Positions 48,591-59,962 of a DNA stretch of 64,000 bases are shown here, piece by piece. Source of the DNA: Symbiodinium kawagutii. Lineage: Eukaryota > Sar > Dinophyceae > Suessiales > Symbiodiniaceae. The translations under genes and the position numbers were made by a program. The notes below the pieces were generated by a model. The model made no database searches. It worked only from the letters and a program-made list of their open reading frames with translations, and was not told where the DNA came from. The number at the start of each line of letters is the position of its first letter. The stretch's first letter is position 1. The stretch spans positions 385,294 to 449,293 of the forward strand of contig VSDK01012287.1 in NCBI GenBank assembly GCA_009767595.1, given 5' to 3'.

Positions 48591-48807
48591 GTGGTTTCTC
48601 ATGTCATGGCGACCCAAAAGAAGGTTGGTTTACTACTGCAAATGATGAATAAAGTGGATTAAGAAACTACAGATTATAAGTGGGAGACATGGTGGTTTCT
48701 CAAGCCATAGGGGTCCTTCTAGTTATCATCCATGCAGTTGCTTCATCATTTATAATCTGTATTAAGAAACCAACCATCACTTGGGGGTATCCCTATTTTG
48801 GGAAACA
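48591..48807. mobile_element. MITE family A, copies 9a and 9b in a nested or tandem arrangement
   Basis: GGTTTCTCATGTCATGGCGA at 48591 and GGTTTCTCAAGCCATAGGGG at 48692 are two left ends in the same orientation. The right end GGTATCCCTATTTTGGGAAAC is at 48807. ACAGATTATAA near 48670 reappears inverted as TTATAATCTGT near 48750. Confidence 0.75.
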
Positions 48808-49065
48808 CCCATGTCCTTCTGACATGTTATGACTATTTGCAGCAGTAAATGATACGGAATGATGGGAATTGGGATGTGCAAAAGCTTCGGATCCATGCCG
48901 GTGAGGTAGATTCACGGTTTAAACATGTTCAAACCATCTCTACAAAATGCCAAATCTTGGTTTACAATGGTCAACGGTTGATAATCATTAATAAAGAACC
49001 ATTTGTAAAGGAAGAAATCCTATGTCCTATACCATCCTCTACAGTAATGCCTATCCCGGATTAAT

Positions 49066-49092
49066 AAACCCCCCCCCCTCCCCCCCCTCAAG
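49066..49092. repeat. Poly-C tract
   Basis: Two runs of C interrupted by T, about 26 bases; likely prone to sequencing error. Confidence 0.95.
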
Positions 49093-49157
49093 GTCAACAA
49101 GGTCGACAAGGTCTGACCATACCCTCCCAAAAGTGACCACCCCCAAATAAACGCCCT

Positions 49158-49368
49158 CAATTGTTTTTAAATTGATTTCGATTGTGTTGAAATTGATTTC
49201 AATTGTTTTTAAATTGATTTCAATTGTTTTAAATTGATATCAATTGTTTTTAAATTGATATCAATTGTTTTTAAATTGATTTCAATTGTTTTTAATTTGA
49301 TTTCAATTGTTCTTAATTTGATTTCAATTGTTCTTAATTTGATTTCAATTTTTTAAAATTGATTTCGA
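49158..49368. repeat. AT-rich 22-bp tandem array, about 10 units
   Basis: Units of TTGATTTCAATTGTTTTTAAA with small changes (GATATC, TTCTTAATT). Each has the palindromic CAATTG, so the array can bend or form cruciforms. Confidence 0.95.
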
Positions 49369-49793
49369 AAAGGGGGGTTCCAGGCTTGTGGGGGGTACCC
49401 TTTGTGAGCTCCTAAAAAGTTGTTTTTTTAATGGATTTTAAAAGGCGGGTAATAAAGAAAAACACATAGACTTTTTGGGAAATCTAAGCCCACTAGCCAT
49501 GAGGAGCAATTGGATTGATAAGGGTTTTCAATTAAAACTAATTTAAAACTAAAGGAAAAAGCAAAAAAAAACAACTTGGGATCCAGAGGGGGTTGATTAA
49601 TTAGGGGGGGTTTTTGGCTGTACCTAACTTATTTGGGGGGGAAATCAGAGCCTAATTAACTTTAGTAAGGACCAGGGTCTGTGGATGAGGAGGAGGTTGA
49701 TCAATTAGGGGGGTTTTTTTAATCCTACCTTGACATTACCAATATCAATCAGATTGGCCCTCATTGAACCTATGAATCATGTTCTATAACAAA
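49369..49793. other. G-run and A-run non-coding tract
   Basis: Several GGGGGG runs and repeated TTGATYAATTAGGGGGG phrases (near 49593 and 49698). No exon. Confidence 0.5.
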
Positions 49794-49794
49794 G

Positions 49795-49975
49795 GTGCTA
49801 TCGGAAAAGACGGGTCTCGAATCCCATACGTTGGCTGCTGGTAGCCCAACATGCCCTCCTGTTTCACTGCGTGGTGCTAAGGCGATCTCCAACGTTCGCG
49901 TTTGGAAGCTCAGGAAGCGAAAAGGAAAACTCGGAGGAGACAGACGCTTCGTTCTGGTTCAGAATGGTTGGCAAG
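49795..49975 (+). CDS. Exon-like island, basic
   Basis: ACAAAG acceptor, LSEKTGLESHTLAAGSPTCP and VRVWKLRKRKGKLGGDRRFV. The KLRKRKGK stretch is nuclear-localisation-like. The right border lies before TAG at 49981. Confidence 0.45.
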
Positions 49976-50845
49976 ATGGTTAGCAGTTTCTTTAATTATT
50001 ACTATGATTGTTTATAAATTGTATTAACTAACGGTTTGCAGTTTACCCGATGATGGCATTCCTTCAGTATAAACTTATATAGTTTATCGTATTGGCTCAT
50101 GAATGGCGATCGGCGATCAATCATTAAGTGTTATAGCTTGATAAGCTGCTGATGAGCTCAGAACCAACTTGCTGGCCAACAATCAAGGTTGGTTGCTTGA
50201 AGTGAACATCCCAACACGTCTCATGCTCCTCATTTTTCGGAGCGGTACAGGGTTTGGACCTGCAGCCATTCTCAACGTCTCTGAAGAACTGCTGGGTGTG
50301 ATGAAGATTACGATCATCCAAACTCATAGGAATACCTGCACTGCATACCGCATACCGGCCATGGCACAAGAGGTTTCGACACCCTTGGAGTTGCAATTCG
50401 CTTGGCTTTGTCATGTTTGAGGCATTTTTGGAGAAACCACTCTCATGAGCTTTTAAAATGAGGACTCATCAGGTCAGGTTCGGATTTCGCACAGCCGGTT
50501 TGTTTGGCTGCAGACCTGCCCAAAAGTTCAAATTGTTTAATAGAAGTTTGAATAAGACAAGATGATCAAGATGGTTAGTTAGTGATGGACGGTTACCGTA
50601 GCCATGTTGAAATGATGGGTTTTCTGAGCAAATCCCATTGAATATGACTGAAGATGTGGTGAGAGATCGGCTGAGCCCAGGTGAAGCTTCAGAACAGTGC
50701 GCCAGATCCAACTGAGGCGGCCACCGTGGGGTTCTGGGGCGGATGCAGCTGGGACCTTCCACCACCAACTCGTTGAGCGCTGACGATGGCCACTGGTTAC
50801 TGGTTGTGAATGTAGGAGGACGGTGGAGCCCTGACGATACTTCCT

Positions 50846-50900
50846 ATGCATTTACTATGCATTTACGATGCGTTTACTATGCGTTTACTATGCGTTTACT
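50846..50900. repeat. 12-bp tandem repeat TATGCGTTTAC
   Basis: Five units alternating TATGCATTTAC and TATGCGTTTAC. Confidence 0.9.
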
Positions 50901-51239
50901 GCATCTTGATTCTTACTTCAAATGTTTGAAGTGGCTCAATTGGATCAAGTTTCAGCGAAGAGACTCTGTGAGATACGCTCGACACTCTGATGATCGCAGA
51001 CAAAAATTCAGCTGGAGCATTTGTCCTTGGTGAACCTCATCGCCTGTTGCGATGATTTGTAGCATACATAATACATATATATATATATATCGGCAGAGTT
51101 GTTCAAGCGCAGCACGATGCGTGACAGCCATCCATTGACATTTGTTTGGTCAAAAGTATACCCAGCAGGTCTGCAATTTCAAGCACGTCACTTGGATTTG
51201 CATGGCCACTTAGTCCCTGGTTACTGACCAGAGATTGTC

Positions 51240-51545
51240 ATAGTCATTGTGGGTTATAACCGATTCTAACCAACCTTAGTTACCATGGTCCATGGTCATA
51301 TCCCAGTTATAACACATATCCATGGTTATTCTAAAATGTTACAACCGAGACATAACATGTTATTACCGTTGTTTGGCACGTTATAGCCATGTTCTAACCA
51401 TTGCTTAATATGGTTATGGTTTATAACCCACCTTAGTCACTTACTATGGTCCATGGCTAATATCCCAGTTGTTTAATATGGTTCTATAACCGACTTACTA
51501 TGGTCCGTGGTTATATCCCACTTGTAACATGTCATAACCATTGGA
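51240..51545. repeat. Degenerate GGTTATAACC / CCATGGTCCATGG repeat tract
   Basis: ATAACC, GGTTAT and CATGGTCCATGG recur about every 60-80 bases with many changes. It is dyad-symmetric on a small scale. Confidence 0.7.
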
Positions 51546-51566
51546 TCCAAGGCCATTCCATTGGTC

Positions 51567-51677
51567 AGAGCAGCAGTTTGGCGGTTGGGCAGTTGTCAGG
51601 AGGAGCTGCGAGGCTTCCGCGCTGCAATCAAGGCGACGTTGTTCGATGGGCTTTTGGATGGAGATCTGGTGGTTTGA
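51567..51677 (+). CDS. Exon-like island
   Basis: Reads AAVWRLGSCQEELRGFRAAI and KATLFDGLLDGDLVV, ending at TGA 51675. It is preceded by TTGGTCAG. Helical; unknown. It sits at the start of tandem cluster B. Confidence 0.45.
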   Translation, partial: RAAVWRLGSCQEELRGFRAAIKATLFDGLLDGDLVV

Positions 51678-52275
51678 TTGGCAGTTTTACTGGGGATCAT
51701 AGCGGTGAATAGGGGATTATCGCCAACAAATAGTGTTTAAATATGTAGTGGTTGGTGGTTTGATTGGCATTTTTACTGTGGATGATAACCCAGTGGTTGG
51801 TGGATCAACTAGTGGTGAATCCCCAGTTTCTGGGTTTGATTGCAATTTAATTGTGATTAAACAACTAGTGGTTGGAGGATCATAGTGGTTAATACTGGGG
51901 GATACTGGTGCATAACCATAGAATGACTGGCTGGTGGTTAGATTGACATGTTCTTGCTGAGTAATCAGAGTGGATAAATGCGGATGATAAGCAACAATAA
52001 TGGTTAAACAGCTAGTGGTTGGTAGTTTGATTGGCATTTTTGTAGGGATCGTAGTGGTGAATAGGAGATGATCACCAACAAATAGTACTTAAACAACTAG
52101 TGGTTGGTGATTTGAATCATTTTTATAGGGATCGTAGTGGTGAATTTTAAGGGAATATCACCAACAATAGTGGTTAAACAACTAGTGGTTGGGGAATGTT
52201 GGTGGTTTTATTTCCCCCAGTATGTTTTGATAAATGGTTGGTTGACAAACTTATTTTTCATAGGGGTAACCACCA
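51640..52275. repeat. Repeat family B cluster 1: tandem units of about 90-150 bp
   Basis: ACTAGTGGTTGGTGGTTTGA, GATCATAGTGGTGAATAGGG and ATCACCAACAAATAGT recur six or seven times. The right end is TTGACAAACTTATTTTTCAT followed by AGGGGTAACCACC. A 150-bp internal part (51878-52035) matches 60845-61000. Confidence 0.85.
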
Positions 52276-52755
52276 AGATATTGTGATTTGTGGTCCTTTT
52301 CTGAAAGTTTTCCTTTGGTATCAAACTGTTGATCCAGACTCACAACTCCCTGTTTTGGAGCTCAGTTTCTTTGGCTAGCTCTTTGCGGTAGATCTAAGCA
52401 GGTGTCGATTTTGATTACTGCTAACGGAGCTGACGAAAACCCAGCTAATCAACTAACAACTGTTTGTTAGCTATAGCTGCCTGCTCGTGTTTCTACCACG
52501 TTTTCATCCTTTCCCCTCTCTTTGGACTCATCCACACAGCATGTGTCGATATTTGCCCAGGACATAATATGAACCCATGCGATTATCATTGTGTCCCAGT
52601 TGTGGTCACCACAAGGACAATCCCATTTAAATGCCATAGAAACAGAATACCCAACTTGTCATGAGGTTATGCTGGAACTTATGCTGGTCATAAAGTTCCA
52701 GTTGTTATACTCAACCATTTCACATCCTGCAACACCCACGTACGAATGACTGTAG
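52276..52755. other. No clear gene
   Basis: Mixed sequence without repeats or exons that I could support. Confidence 0.4.
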
Positions 52756-52853
52756 CGACGCCCTGCTACTCGGCGTTCCCTTGGGGCTCAAGCCGCAGCA
52801 CTCCTTGGGCCAGGAACATCTCAAGAATATCCGCCCTGCCATCGAGGGTCCAG
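52756..52853 (+). CDS. Exon-like island with canonical borders
   Basis: ACTGTAG acceptor, DALLLGVPLGLKPQHSLGQE and HLKNIRPAIEGP, donor CCAG|GTACGG. The frame continues past the donor but becomes less protein-like. Confidence 0.5.
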
Positions 52854-53524
52854 GTACGGACCGTTGTTGGTTCAACATGCCTGCGGCAAAACGAGATATG
52901 GGGCCCATGTGCCAAGCCATGACGGGTAACTACGAAGGCGACCCACCAAAAAGTGATCGTTTTGGAAGGAAACCACTGGTTTTAGGGGTACCACTATCTT
53001 GGATTATCTTGGCAAATACCCGTATTCAGGCATGGTTCTATTGCACTTCGAATGATCCAATTCGACATGTGGGCATTGGATCCCAGACAATCCATTCTGA
53101 ATATGATCCCTCTCACTTTTGGCATCTTCGCGAATCCATGCGAATCCCATGGCCCACCCGAAAGTGCAAACATGGTTCATAAAAACTTATCGCTGAGGTT
53201 CCTCTAGGAATCAAAGACGGAATAGAAAAACAGAATCACAATCCTCCGCAGTAGGTGTTGTCCATAAGCGCACAAGATAGATCAAGATAGAATAAGTATC
53301 CGTGCAGTTCCCCTGATGACCATATCTTTGGGTCGGAGTTCCACTGTTCGGCGCCGCCAGGTTTCAAATTGAACCCCGCGACTTGGCGAAATTTCGGTGC
53401 TTCATTTGTAGTAGGAAAGGCCGTATGGAAGGCGGGCGTGTTCCATGTTTGGTATCCAATTCTTCAGATTTTGAGAATCCATCAGAGGCCACTTTTGCGA
53501 TTGTGATGATCTTTGGATTGCTGC

Positions 53525-53600
53525 TGTTGTTGTCGTTGCTGCTGCTGCTGCTGTTGCTGCTGTTGTTGTTGTTGTTGTTGTTGTTGGCTTGTTGGCTTGT
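53525..53600. repeat. CTG/TTG triplet repeat
   Basis: Interrupted GCTGCTGCTG then TTGTTGTTG array. The poly-Leu frame is an artefact. Confidence 0.95.
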
Positions 53601-53664
53601 TGGATCAATATAAAAAGCGGCAGGTGAGGCTGTCCTTCATGTATGGCTTGTTTTAAAGCCATAG

Positions 53665-53790
53665 ATGACTCAGGCTGAGGTCGACCATGGCAGGACGGTC
53701 CTTCATCCACCGAGGTCAATGGCAACAAGTGCCAGGAGCGGTCAGCAAAGTGCTGTGCACAGTGATGGAGATGTTGCTACCCTTTGCCAA
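53665..53790 (+). CDS. Possible exon
   Basis: Two + frames are open. One reads MATSARSGQQSAVHSDGDVA, the other WQQVPGAVSKVLCTVMEML. I cannot choose between them. Confidence 0.3.
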
Positions 53791-53791
53791 A

Positions 53792-53884
53792 TCAACATGG
53801 CAAAGGAAAATCCTCAATTTTCTGAGATAAAAAACCTGGGAAATCATCCATTAATGGTGGGATTTTCCATTGCCATGTTAGTTT
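53792..53884. mobile_element. Short TIR element, family F copy 1
   Basis: AACATGGCAAAGGAAAATCC and GGATTTTCCATTGCCATGTTA face each other. A related element is at 56099-56197. Confidence 0.65.
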
Positions 53885-54718
53885 ACCAGAGGGTAACTGC
53901 CAACATGATGAGCAGAAGACAAACTTTGAAGATACCCTGAATTTGGGTCTGGGTATCTTGAAGATATCTCCTTCCATATCAACAGGGACGTCGATAATCA
54001 TCACATGCTGAATGAATAGTCAGGTTGCAAGGTTACACCGGCCCGCAGCAATTGGTTTGGCGGACAAACCATGGCAAACTAGCTAATGGCGAATCAGTCC
54101 TTGCACTTCCGCTAATTGAATGGCTGGTGCATGGAGAACACGCCAGCTGAATTCTTGATTTGATTCATTTTGGCATTGTGTTTTTTTTTCTCCATCATGA
54201 CAAGAGCTGTTATCAATTGTCGCAGGATTCTATAGGTGGACATGTTTTTGTTTGCCTCAGTAATGATGCTTAGTCGCTCCAGCCCGCCACGGGACACAGA
54301 AACTCTCACCAGGGAATGCTGGACCCCTTGCTACAACGCTGCCACGTGTTGGGTAGCCTGGGTGACAGGATGGGGCCAGCAGTTTTGTGCAGTCCCAGCT
54401 TCTGATGAAGACGTGTTGCATTCATTCAGTTGGCACGTTGGTCATTACTTAATCAACTAGACAATCCTAACAGCAGTGGAACTCTTAAAACTCTTGGTGG
54501 TGTTTGGTTGAAGCACTTTGGCATACGTTGGCTATGATGAAGCGGTCGTGAAAGCATGACTATGACTATGCTCGACGCTACCCTTGACCAAAACCAATCC
54601 CAATCACTCCTGGATTCATCGTGCCAACCTCAGCGATGGTATCAGGAGTGGTTCATGGCCATCCAACAGGCAGCCATTGGAAGAGTTCGCATTTTGTCCC
54701 TTCAATCTGTGGTGCTGA

Positions 54719-54813
54719 ACCGCTCTTGGCCCTTAACTCCCAAGCACTAAACANNNNNNNNNNNNNNNNNNNNNNNNNACCGCTCTTGGCTCTTAACTCC
54801 CAAGCACTAAACA
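54719..54813. other. Assembly gap of 25 N flanked by the same 35 bp
   Basis: N run 54754-54778. ACCGCTCTTGGCCCTTAACT... before it and ACCGCTCTTGGCTCTTAACT... after it are identical except for one base. This looks like two contig ends that overlap but were scaffolded apart. Confidence 0.95.
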
Positions 54814-56098
54814 CATCATGAAAAATCATTAGCCACTTAGCCAATAAACCGCCATAGATATCCATGTCCATATCCATTGTTAACCACTACTAGCCGGCAT
54901 CATTGCCATCACCATCCACCTATGTGAAGCATCATCGACGGCAAAGCCTTACAGTGCTGAGGCACCGGTCTACCAGAGCCATACCATCCTTGGGCGCACG
55001 GCCAATGCCTGGGGTCGCAGTGTGAGGGGGTTCCCGAACTCTGAATGTCGCTCAGATGTTGGTCTTAAGATGTGCTAAGTATCCAGCTGGCATATACAAG
55101 GCATATCCTTTTACAATCATGTATTGACAGCTACATATACCCGGCTGCCATTCGAAAGTAGAACCGTGACTGTTTTTTTGTTTTTTTGCTACTGATTTTT
55201 TGGTGACCATCGTGAAGCTGCTGCTCGGATGATCTTTCATGAAGCCTTGAGTTTGGAACGATGTGAACAGAAGCCTGAAGGTTTACAGGCGGTTAAATGA
55301 CAAGGAGCAATTGTTGAGATTGTTTGTTGAGACATGGGCGTTGGATTTTCGCCTGCAGTAAAACTTTGCCAAGGGTTTGTTTACTTGTACTCATCATTTT
55401 TGGGATTGTTTGGAGTGGACTGACTGGGTCCAGATGATTGCACAAAAGTGAAATGCGTACAGTATCGGCTTTGGTTTTTATCTTTTATTGTAGGGTTGCC
55501 ATCGGGGGTGATTTCATTCGGCTTTAGTAGTCCAGTGGGTTTTAGAGGCTACCAGGCTTGCACAAGATCCTTTTGAAATGTGTCAAGATAACTGCAAGTG
55601 ACATGGTGATATTTACACATGTCTCTTTTGTCGTTCATAGTCCGTCACCATGGAGATTTCTCAGATGAACTTGTGAGGCATCACTAGATTCGCAATACCG
55701 CCATTTTTTCACAACATCACATAGAACACATATCCCAAATACCTACCCCTAAATAATCCGTTCATATTCATTTGTATTAGTAAACGTAGCATTTTTGAGG
55801 GTCCCTTGTTTTGAGAAACCACCATGATCCACCATGTGTGCAATATCTATAGGATATATTTTCTATCGATTCTCAAGGTCCTGGGTCAGCCGGGGTCCGC
55901 CACAAGGAGCGGTGTGGTAGCCTGGAAGGCGGCTTCAGGCGCGCGGAAGTTTGATACAAAGCGTACTACTGGGAGCCTGTGATGTGAAAACATGAAGGGA
56001 ACTGCCCTCTCTGGTAATGGTCATTATAGTGGTTAAGTAATGTTAAGTAGTGGTCATTAAGATCATGATCATTTGATTGGTGGTTAACTACCCTCTAG
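54814..56098. other. No clear gene
   Basis: Includes a degraded right end of MITE family A at 55755-55820 (GTCCCTTGTTTTGAGAAACC). Otherwise no exon. Confidence 0.4.
55755..55820 (+). mobile_element. MITE family A, copy 10 (left end lost)
   Basis: AACGTAGCATTTTTGAGGG and CCCTTGTTTTGAGAAACC match the right half of the family; the left terminus is not recognisable. Confidence 0.65.
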
Positions 56099-56197
56099 TA
56101 AACTAACATGGCTGGCTGCAAAATCCACCATTTTGGTGGGAAAAGCCTGGGAAAATATCAATTTACTGTAGATTTTCCATTGCCATGTTAGTTCACC
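56099..56197. mobile_element. Short TIR element, family F copy 2
   Basis: AACTAACATGGCTGGC at the left and GATTTTCCATTGCCATGTTAGTT at the right. Confidence 0.65.
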
Positions 56198-56420
56198 AAA
56201 GTTTACTGGTTGGATCTACTGGTTAGGCATTGATGGGCGTAAGATGATAGTAAGATTTCAAAAAATGAGGGTAGAACCTCTCCAGGAATCCAGTTTCACT
56301 GTCATTCATGCAAGCATGTGGACATCGCGGGAGCCATTGACTATCGACGTTGAGGACCGCTAGATGGGCGGATGAGTCAGAGAGGTGGGGAATGTCAGGC
56401 AACAAACTGTTTTCATTTGG

Positions 56421-56523
56421 GTGTTTCTCAAGTCATCGGGGTCCCCCCAAATCATCCAAGTCATGAACCGTTTATTTACACTACTAAACCAACTATTTTG
56501 GGGGTCCCCTATTTGGAGAAACC
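56421..56523 (+). mobile_element. MITE family A, copy 11
   Basis: GTGTTTCTCAAGTCATCGGGG to GGGGTCCCCTATTTGGAGAAACC; GGTACC has become GGTCCC. Confidence 0.85.
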
Positions 56524-57043
56524 ATCACGTGTTTTCAATGGCCATACGAATTCATGGCTGTGATTCTCAGAAGCCATGCATCAACATATGGATTGTCTAA
56601 ACAGATCCAAATCGTGGGATGGGTTAGTTGTGGGCCGCACTGCAGGAACAGAGTTGGAATGCTACATCGATCATTTTCACAATCGGATGCTACCCTGCTA
56701 CCTTTCTACACAGAAAAAGGGATGACATACCCCTAGATATGATCATGACTAAAAGCTAGGGGAATAAACCAAACATAATCAATCTAATCTAAGTGTGATT
56801 TTCCAATGGCCAATGGCATATAAACCATCACTATATAATCATCGCAAAACCAGATGTTATTTTAACACCAGCTTATTTTGCTAGCATTTTATAGCTCTCT
56901 ATTACAAGCATTAACACTATCAATATATTATATAACTATAATTATATATCTAATAATAACTCTCAGCTGTTGAGGGCTTGTCGTTTTTGCTGGTAATGGC
57001 TGGGGGGGGGTCCACGGGGCGACCAGCCGCCTGAACTTTTGCT
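56524..57043. other. No clear gene
   Basis: AT-rich tract at 56760-56950 (ATATTATATAACTATAATTA) and nothing else of note. Confidence 0.4.
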
Positions 57044-57220
57044 CCCACGGAGGCGGAAAGAATGCAACGACCGTCGACGGTGTTGCTGAAGAGGGCAGGC
57101 GAGCCGAGGGAGCCTGCCTGGTGCAACATGGATCACCATTTCGCTGAAGTTTTAACCAAGGGGCACAGCATTCTACGTGGAGAAACAGCTTGCGAAATGG
57201 AGCAGGATAGAAGTGCATGA
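57044..57220 (+). CDS. Exon-like island or short ORF (ATG 57062)
   Basis: Reads TEAERMQRPSTVLLKRAGEP then NMDHHFAEVLTKGHSILRGE and ends in TGA at 57218. A minus frame is also open here (Pro-rich); I prefer the + strand because the neighbours are +, but the alternative is real. Confidence 0.35.
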   Translation, partial: PTEAERMQRPSTVLLKRAGEPREPAWCNMDHHFAEVLTKGHSILRGETACEMEQDRSA

Positions 57221-57627
57221 ACGTGTCTCCAATTTTTGCTGAGGATTGAGGCATTTAGCTTGGAGCACGGATGCAGATTATCTAGCCCTGGATTGAGAAG
57301 AAGCTGAGGATAGGTAAGGGAGGTCTTGATACATCTATTTCTAATACATACATCTTAGACAAACAACTGAGGCATGCTTGGGGTTGGGTCACCCCGCCCA
57401 TTTGCCCATGAAGATTCGGTTGATCTTTTTCATCTCTTTAAAAAAATTGCTTCAGATTTATCTCTGAAGCGCGGCCGCAAAAATCGCAAACCATTCCAAG
57501 CTTGGAACGCCTGAATTTCTGACACGGCACGGTGATATGATCTTGGTCGCAGATCCAGTTTGCAAGTCATGGTTGTCACGTCTCAAACTTGCATACTCAG
57601 CAGTGTGTTGCCGTGGGACGTGCTTTG

Positions 57628-57645
57628 TGTGTGTGTGTGTGTGTT
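57628..57645. repeat. (TG)n microsatellite
   Basis: Nine TG units. Confidence 0.95.
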
Positions 57646-58666
57646 GCGCACGCGATTGTTTTGTGGCAAGACCTGGCAGGTCGTGAATCACTAGGAACCA
57701 ATTCCGAGATGTTACATCCCTTCACATATTATATCCTCAGTCATGATTCATGATTTTCAAATTTTAGTCATCTATTCGGAGTAATTATAGTGGAGGCTCA
57801 TAGATGTTCCGACAAGCGGGATGACAAGCAGCCATGAAGACGTAAAGTCTGACGAACGAAGGGATACGGCCTGTACCATGGAAGGCTGACACCACTGCAC
57901 CCGCATGCTCGTTGCAGGATCGAACTGCAGTCGATACAGTGGCTGCCTGAGTGAAGGTTGACATCAAATGGCCGAACAACAAGACTAACAATAGGAACAA
58001 TAGACTAACAATAAGGAACCATATACTAGAAGAACATGCGCCTCTTGAAGAAAGTGACCAACAAAAAGGTAAAGGAAGTGACCAGCAAAGAGTGAATACC
58101 AAAAGCAACTGACGAGGACAATGGCAGCGTTGGTACTCGTAGTGCTACCGCTTGCTGTGGTGACCAGTGCCTAAATCTATCTCAACCATTGAAGCAGTTT
58201 GATGTCCCGCGATACCCAAATCAACGGCATGTTCATGTCCCCTATGTTGTCAAAGAAAACTTGCTCGTGGTGTCTTCGTTTTTTGGTGAGTGAGCCAATC
58301 AAAAGAAGCTCAGATTGCTGTATCAAAATGTATCAAAGGTTTACGTGGGATGGCTATGTTTCGATCATGTATATTTTGTTATATTTTAACGATACAGCCA
58401 TAATTAACTGGAATTTAGTTTCTCCACTTTGAAAAGTGCTCGCTTGAGCATCTTGCTTTGGACTGGATACTGCGATTATCATACTACCACCCATCGCCGA
58501 TCGTATACGAAATTGATTTATTTGTTCAGGATCCCTTTTGGTTGTGATACCAACTAATTACCGAATACTCAATGATGTTCTTATGCAGCAAAGACATGAC
58601 CATTCAAGATAACCATCCAAGAACAACTGGCAACCATTTTCTTCGCAACTCTCCCTGAGAATTCCA
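57646..58666. other. No clear gene
   Basis: Mixed sequence with ACTAACAATA short repeats near 57985. No supported exon. Confidence 0.4.
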
Positions 58667-58948
58667 ATGAAAGTCCATGAAGTCATTCTCCCATCAAAAG
58701 ATGCTGTAATTTGTGAATATCTCATGGATCTGAACCAAGAAGATCAAGAAGATGGATCTATAGTAGAAATGCTGATGGTTGATGCCCTGGACTCGGCGCT
58801 TCGCAACTTCCCATGGGATCTCCCAGCCTCAGCGCCGTGCCCTGCTTCCGAGGTTGGAATTGAACCGTCCTGTGCCCCGAGCGAACGCCAGGTCACCATC
58901 TCAAGACCGGGGAAAGGCTTCCCATTGCTGTTGATCTTAAGTGGTTAG
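58667..58948 (+). CDS. Exon-like ORF, acidic
   Basis: ATG to TAG, 93 residues. VHEVILPSKDAVICEYLMDL is followed by an acidic stretch and DALDSALRNFPWDLPASAP. The last 15 residues look non-coding, so a donor near 58918 is likely. Unknown protein. Confidence 0.45.
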   Translation: MKVHEVILPSKDAVICEYLMDLNQEDQEDGSIVEMLMVDALDSALRNFPWDLPASAPCPASEVGIEPSCAPSERQVTISRPGKGFPLLLILSG

Positions 58949-59623
58949 ATGGTTGAGATTCAGTTTCATGGTCAGTTTGGTCAATTAGGTTGATTTAGTG
59001 AATTTGGTCGATTTCATGGTCACTTTTTTGGTCAATACTGGTTGGCAAGATTTGGCAAGTTATTTTCGTTGTTCAATGGTGAATGATGCTTGGTACATGT
59101 GGATATGACGGTCATGTATAGTGGTGGATACATCTACTGAGACACTTGAGAATGCTAATCAATGTTTAGTCGTGGATACTGACCCAAACTGACAAACCTA
59201 CCTTTCAAAGGTTGACGTTGCCACCGGCGTGCTTTGTAAATTCATTTGTGTTGGAACGAATGGGGTAGTCAGTACCCTGCAGTACTCAGTTCTATAGCTC
59301 AGTTGTGGTTCTTCGATGTGCTTCGTACTTCTTGCTTCATCGACTACACCCTTTCGTCCCAAGAATTGTTTCGATTCTTGGGCTGATTTCTCGTGTGCGT
59401 CACATGTTTGTAGCCGTAGTTCTGCCTTGATCCATTTTTGGGGACCCCAAGTTGTAAGTTGTTGTGGCCAGATCCATGTCGTAACATGTCCATTGCAGAC
59501 ATGTTTTATTGTCTCCGTATTCCGAGGGATGAATTGAAGCCGTCAAGAACAGCCCACTCTCTAGTGGCTTCTGCAGATGTTTTTTTTTGTTCGACCAGAA
59601 AACCATCGAAAACCCAAGCTGCA
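58949..59623. other. No clear gene
   Basis: TTGGTCRATTTMRTGGTC short repeats at 58965-59040. No exon. Confidence 0.4.
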
Positions 59624-59761
59624 GAAGGGACCAGCAGCTGGGCTGAGCCTTGGAGGTCACGGGAGGTCCCTGTGCTTGCGCAGATGGTGCCGAAGCCAGG
59701 CAGGTCCCGGGCCAGTCCCGGAGTACAGCTGGTGGTTGTTGAATGGCTGGTGCCAGAGGGC
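59624..59761 (+). CDS. Exon-like island
   Basis: AGCTGCAG acceptor, GTSSWAEPWRSREVPVLAQM and KPGRSRASPGVQLVVVEWL, before TAG. GC-rich relative to the flanks. Confidence 0.4.
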
Positions 59762-59800
59762 TAGCTACCCCCAGGTGTCATCCTTCATAGTAATCATTTG

Positions 59801-59962
59801 GTGGTTTCTCAAGTCATAGGGGTACCCCCATGTCATCCAATATTGACCCTTTATAGTGATAAACCATCCACAATTTAGGGATTAAGAAACCACCATCTAT
59901 AGGTCAGGTGAACATTGATCAGCCAACCATAATTTTGGAGTACCCCCATTTTTTCAGAACCC
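59801..59962 (+). mobile_element. MITE family A, copy 12 with an internal insertion
   Basis: GTGGTTTCTCAAGTCATAGGGG at the left. The right end is split: GATTAAGAAACCACC at 59882 and then GGAGTACCCCCATTTTTTCAGAAC at 59962. A 65-bp insertion, or two overlapping copies. Confidence 0.75.

Noticed and set aside
49015-49035. TCCTATGTCCTATACC as a motif outside the gene
   Set aside because: Single isolated near match (TCCTATGTC only); consistent with chance.
53402-53728. Poly-Leu (+) and poly-Thr (-) frames
   Set aside because: CTG/TTG repeat artefact.
56928-57254. Minus-strand Pro-rich ORF of 108 residues
   Set aside because: Overlaps a + frame of equal quality in the direction of the neighbouring islands; listed as uncertain rather than as a minus gene.
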